DNA of 64,000 nucleotides from CAIKZY01 sp044374195 (GTDB lineage: Bacteria > Actinomycetota > Actinomycetes > S36-B12): positions 54,041 to 118,040 of the forward strand of contig JBILOY010000005.1 in NCBI GenBank assembly GCA_044374195.1, given 5' to 3'. The translations under genes and the position numbers were made by a program. Position 1 is the first letter of the stretch, and the number at the start of each line of letters is the position of its first letter. The notes beneath the pieces were generated by a model. That model was given only the letters and a program-made list of their open reading frames with translations. It did no database searches and was not told the DNA's origin. Positions 61,616-64,000 of this stretch are shown piece by piece.

Positions 61616-62779
61616 ATGTCGGATGATTTGACCCCCAAGCCCGAACACAAGTTCGCCTTCGGCCTGTGGACCATCGGTCACCCCGGGCGCGACCCCTTCG
61701 GTGACGCGACTCGCCCGCCCATCGATCCAGTCGACTTCATTCGTGGCCTTGCGGACATCGGTGCCTGGGGCGTCAGCTTCCATGACGACGACTTGATGAC
61801 CTTCGGCGCTCCTGAGTCGCAGCGTCGCGCGGAACTTGATCGCTTCAAGAAGGGTCTTGAGGAGACGGGCATCGTCTGCTCGATGGCCACCACGAATTTG
61901 TTCTGGCACCCGATGTTCAAGGACGGCGCGTTCACCTCGAATGACCGTGATGTGCGGCGTCTCGCGATTCAGAAGACCCTGCGCAATCTTGATGTCGCTG
62001 CGGAGCTCGGCGCCCCGACCTACGTGCTGTGGGGCGGGCGTGAAGGTGTCGAGTCAGCGGCGAGCAAGGAGCCGGGCGATGCACTCTCGCGTTACAAGGA
62101 GGCCATGGACTTCCTCTGCGGGTATGTAGTGGACAAGGGTTATGACATTCGCTTTGCCATCGAGCCAAAGCCCAATGAGCCCCGCGGCGATACGTTCCTG
62201 CCGACCATTGGTCACGCAATGGCCTTCATCGAAATGCTCGAGCACCCCGAACTCGTCGGCCTGAACCCCGAGGTCGCCCACGAGACCATGGCAGGACTCA
62301 GCTTCTACCAGGGTGTCGCACAGGCCCTGTGGCAAAAGAAGCTGTTCCACATTGACTTGAACGATCAGAAGATCGGGCGTTACGACCAAGACCTCCGCTT
62401 CGGTTCCGAAGGCATCAAGGACAACTTCTTCTTGGTCCGACTTCTCGAGAACTCGGGCTACGACGGTCCCAAGCACTTCGATGCCCGTCCGTACCGCAAT
62501 GAGGGCGGCGACGGAATCTGGGACTTCGCCCGCGGGTGCATGCGCACATACCTCGCACTCGCGGCCAAGGCCCGCGAGTTCGACCAAGATCCCCGAGTTG
62601 CGAAGGCAATGGCAAATGCCGGCGTTCCGGAACTCGCGGTACCGACTGTCGGTCCGTACTCCACGGCAGCCGCGTCGGCATTGCTGAACGAGAGCTTCGA
62701 TCCTCAATCCCTCGCAACCCGGGGGTACGGGAACGAAGCGCTGGATCAACTCGTTATTGACCGGATCCTCGGCATATAG
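61616..62779 (+). CDS. xylA: Xylose isomerase
   Basis: This enzyme converts D-xylose to D-xylulose (also glucose to fructose). The ATG at 61616 (GGAG upstream) gives 387 residues, the class I length of Streptomyces enzymes. WGVSFHDDDLMTFG near 50 holds the catalytic His. FAIEPKPNEPRGD near 178 holds metal ligand Glu and Lys; LNPEVAHETMAGL and LFHIDLNDQKIG carry the rest of the metal sites. The xylose-binding protein gene follows. Confidence 0.97.
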   Translation: MSDDLTPKPEHKFAFGLWTIGHPGRDPFGDATRPPIDPVDFIRGLADIGAWGVSFHDDDLMTFGAPESQRRAELDRFKKGLEETGIVCSMATTNLFWHPMFKDGAFTSNDRDVRRLAIQKTLRNLDVAAELGAPTYVLWGGREGVESAASKEPGDALSRYKEAMDFLCGYVVDKGYDIRFAIEPKPNEPRGDTFLPTIGHAMAFIEMLEHPELVGLNPEVAHETMAGLSFYQGVAQALWQKKLFHIDLNDQKIGRYDQDLRFGSEGIKDNFFLVRLLENSGYDGPKHFDARPYRNEGGDGIWDFARGCMRTYLALAAKAREFDQDPRVAKAMANAGVPELAVPTVGPYSTAAASALLNESFDPQSLATRGYGNEALDQLVIDRILGI

Positions 62780-62841
62780 CAACGACAGCGTTTCACGCAC
62801 CACATCATGGATCGACCCACACAATGAAGGGAAACACCTTT

Positions 62842-63972
62842 ATGTCACGCAAGATCATCGGAGCAGTGGCCGGCCTCGCGGTTGCGTCACTTCTCATCAC
62901 CGCCTGCGGCGGTTCCTCGAGCAGCAGCTCGGAGAGCGCAGCACCGGCAGAGTCCGCAGCCGCCTCGGCACCCGCAGCAGGCGGCAAGGTCGGCGTCATC
63001 CTCCCCGACGCAGCATCGTCTGCTCGCTGGGAGACCGCAGACCGTCCGTTCCTGGCTGACGCATTCGCGGCTGCCGGCATTGAGGCCGACATCCAGAACG
63101 CCAATGGTGACAAGGCAAAGTTCGCCACCATCGCTGACCAGATGCTGGCTGAGGGCGTGGGCGCACTGCTCATCGTCGGTCTCGACAGCCCGTCGGCTGC
63201 CGCAGTCATCGCCAAGGCCGCCGCACAGGGCGTCCCGGTTATCGACTACGACCGCCTGACCCTTGGTGGCAACGCCAACTACTACGTGTCCTTCGACAAC
63301 GTTGCAGTCGGCACCGCAATCGGTGAAGGTCTCGTTGGCTGCCTCCAGGGCGCCGGCATCACCGAAGGCCCCGTTGCACTCCTGAACGGCTCGCCGACCG
63401 ATAACAACGCCACGCTGTTCAAGCAGGGCTACGAGGCAGTTGTCACCGGCGCCGGTTACACCGTTGCCGCTGATCAGGCTGTTCCGGACTGGGACAACAC
63501 CAAGGCCGGCACGATCTTCGAGCAGATGTTCACCAAGGCAAACGGTGACTTCGTCGGCGTCGCAGCCGCAAACGATGGTCTCGGCGGAGCTGCAATCGCA
63601 GTCCTCGAGCGCAACGGCCAGGCCGGCAAGATCCCGGTTACCGGCCAGGATGCAACTGACGAGGGCCTGCAGCGCGTGCTGCTCGGCACCCAGTGCATGA
63701 CGGTCTACAAGGCCATCAAGAAGGAGGCCGAGGCTGCAGCTGCACTCGCCATCGCCCTCATCAATGGTGACCAGGCCGCTGCTGACGCACTGGCAACCGG
63801 CGCAACCGCCGACAGCGAGACCGGCATGGACGTCCCCAGCGTTCTCCTGGTTCCGCAGGGCATCACCAAGGACACCGTCAAGGATGTCGTTGCTGATGGC
63901 TTCACCACGGCCGAGCGCCTGTGCACCACCGACGAGCTGAAGAAGGCCTGCGCTGAGGCCGGCATTCAGTAG
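62842..63972 (+). CDS. xylF: Xylose ABC transporter substrate-binding lipoprotein
   Basis: I use the ATG at 62842 (GAAGGG ten bases upstream); an ATG six codons earlier is possible. The 376-residue protein has lipobox LITACGGS and a Ser/Ala linker. KVGVILPDAASSARWETADR near the start and PVIDYDRLTLGGNANYYVSFDN near 140 match periplasmic sugar-binding type I fold, closest to XylF. Position directly after xylA supports xylose. Permease and ATPase genes would lie beyond the window edge. Confidence 0.88.
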   Translation: MSRKIIGAVAGLAVASLLITACGGSSSSSSESAAPAESAAASAPAAGGKVGVILPDAASSARWETADRPFLADAFAAAGIEADIQNANGDKAKFATIADQMLAEGVGALLIVGLDSPSAAAVIAKAAAQGVPVIDYDRLTLGGNANYYVSFDNVAVGTAIGEGLVGCLQGAGITEGPVALLNGSPTDNNATLFKQGYEAVVTGAGYTVAADQAVPDWDNTKAGTIFEQMFTKANGDFVGVAAANDGLGGAAIAVLERNGQAGKIPVTGQDATDEGLQRVLLGTQCMTVYKAIKKEAEAAAALAIALINGDQAAADALATGATADSETGMDVPSVLLVPQGITKDTVKDVVADGFTTAERLCTTDELKKACAEAGIQ

Positions 63973-64000
63973 TTAGTCGCGGGAAGGGGGCGGCCCGAAA

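Overview
The window is chromosomal DNA from a high-GC Gram-positive bacterium (Actinomycetota). GC looks near 60% by eye; it was not computed. The lineage call rests on a bldC gene, the DUF3151 and DUF3073 families beside fba and purM, a sterol-carrier-type protein directly after purL, a Streptomyces-length xylose isomerase, an IdeR/DtxR-like iron box, and many genes with a TANNNT hexamer ending 6-7 nt before the start codon and no Shine-Dalgarno. The last feature suggests leaderless mRNAs. No mycolic-acid, photosynthesis or sporulation genes are visible, and I do not assign an order or family.

Layout. 1-0.8 kb: the 3' end of a helicase gene and a membrane protein. 1-19.4 kb: a central-metabolism and purine block (fba, DUF3151, an FAD oxidoreductase, purA, a class III aminotransferase, purD-purB-purC-galE, a secreted barrel protein, purS-purQ-purL-SCP, an orphan polyamine-type binding lipoprotein, purF-purM, DUF3073). 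It supplies nearly the whole de novo IMP and AMP route except purN, purE/K, purH and guaA/B. 19.7-25.9 kb: bldC, ppk2, a YczE-type membrane protein, then a tight cluster of a 58-aa membrane protein, a methyltransferase and a membrane-anchored sulfatase-fold enzyme, followed by a protein with Gly/Glu/Tyr repeats. 26-31.7 kb: K+ channel, a second barrel protein, ClC-like channel, TauE/SafE permease, a flavin amine oxidase whose domain order is permuted, an SRPBCC protein and a 47-aa zinc-ribbon protein. 31.9-35.6 kb: a complete Fe(III) ABC importer behind an iron box.

35.6-41.1 kb is accessory in character: secreted proteins, small membrane proteins, a putative cysteine peptidase, an HD protein, and a scar of integration at a tRNA-Phe gene. 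The scar consists of a displaced tRNA 3' half and a hydrolase gene cut off at the intact tRNA. A tRNA-Phe, tRNA-Asp, tRNA-Glu run follows. 41.2-51.9 kb: a zincin, a Sua5-type enzyme, a subtilase with a nidogen-like insert divergent from an HtrA protease, an MpaB-like protein, a heparinase-fold lyase, ribokinase and rpiB. 51.9-59.9 kb: an ATP-grasp enzyme, a DUF3800-like protein, a divergent SDR/NTF2-like versus P450 pair, a HAD phosphatase, a regulator remnant, a pentapeptide-repeat protein, tRNA-Lys and a sulfotransferase-like protein. 60-64 kb: a succinate-semialdehyde-type dehydrogenase, then xylA and a xylose-binding lipoprotein behind a palindromic operator.

No CRISPR array, insertion sequence, rRNA or prophage was seen. 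The strongest unusual signals are the permuted amine oxidase, the tRNA-Phe scar, the leaderless-promoter signature and the sulfatase/methyltransferase surface cluster.
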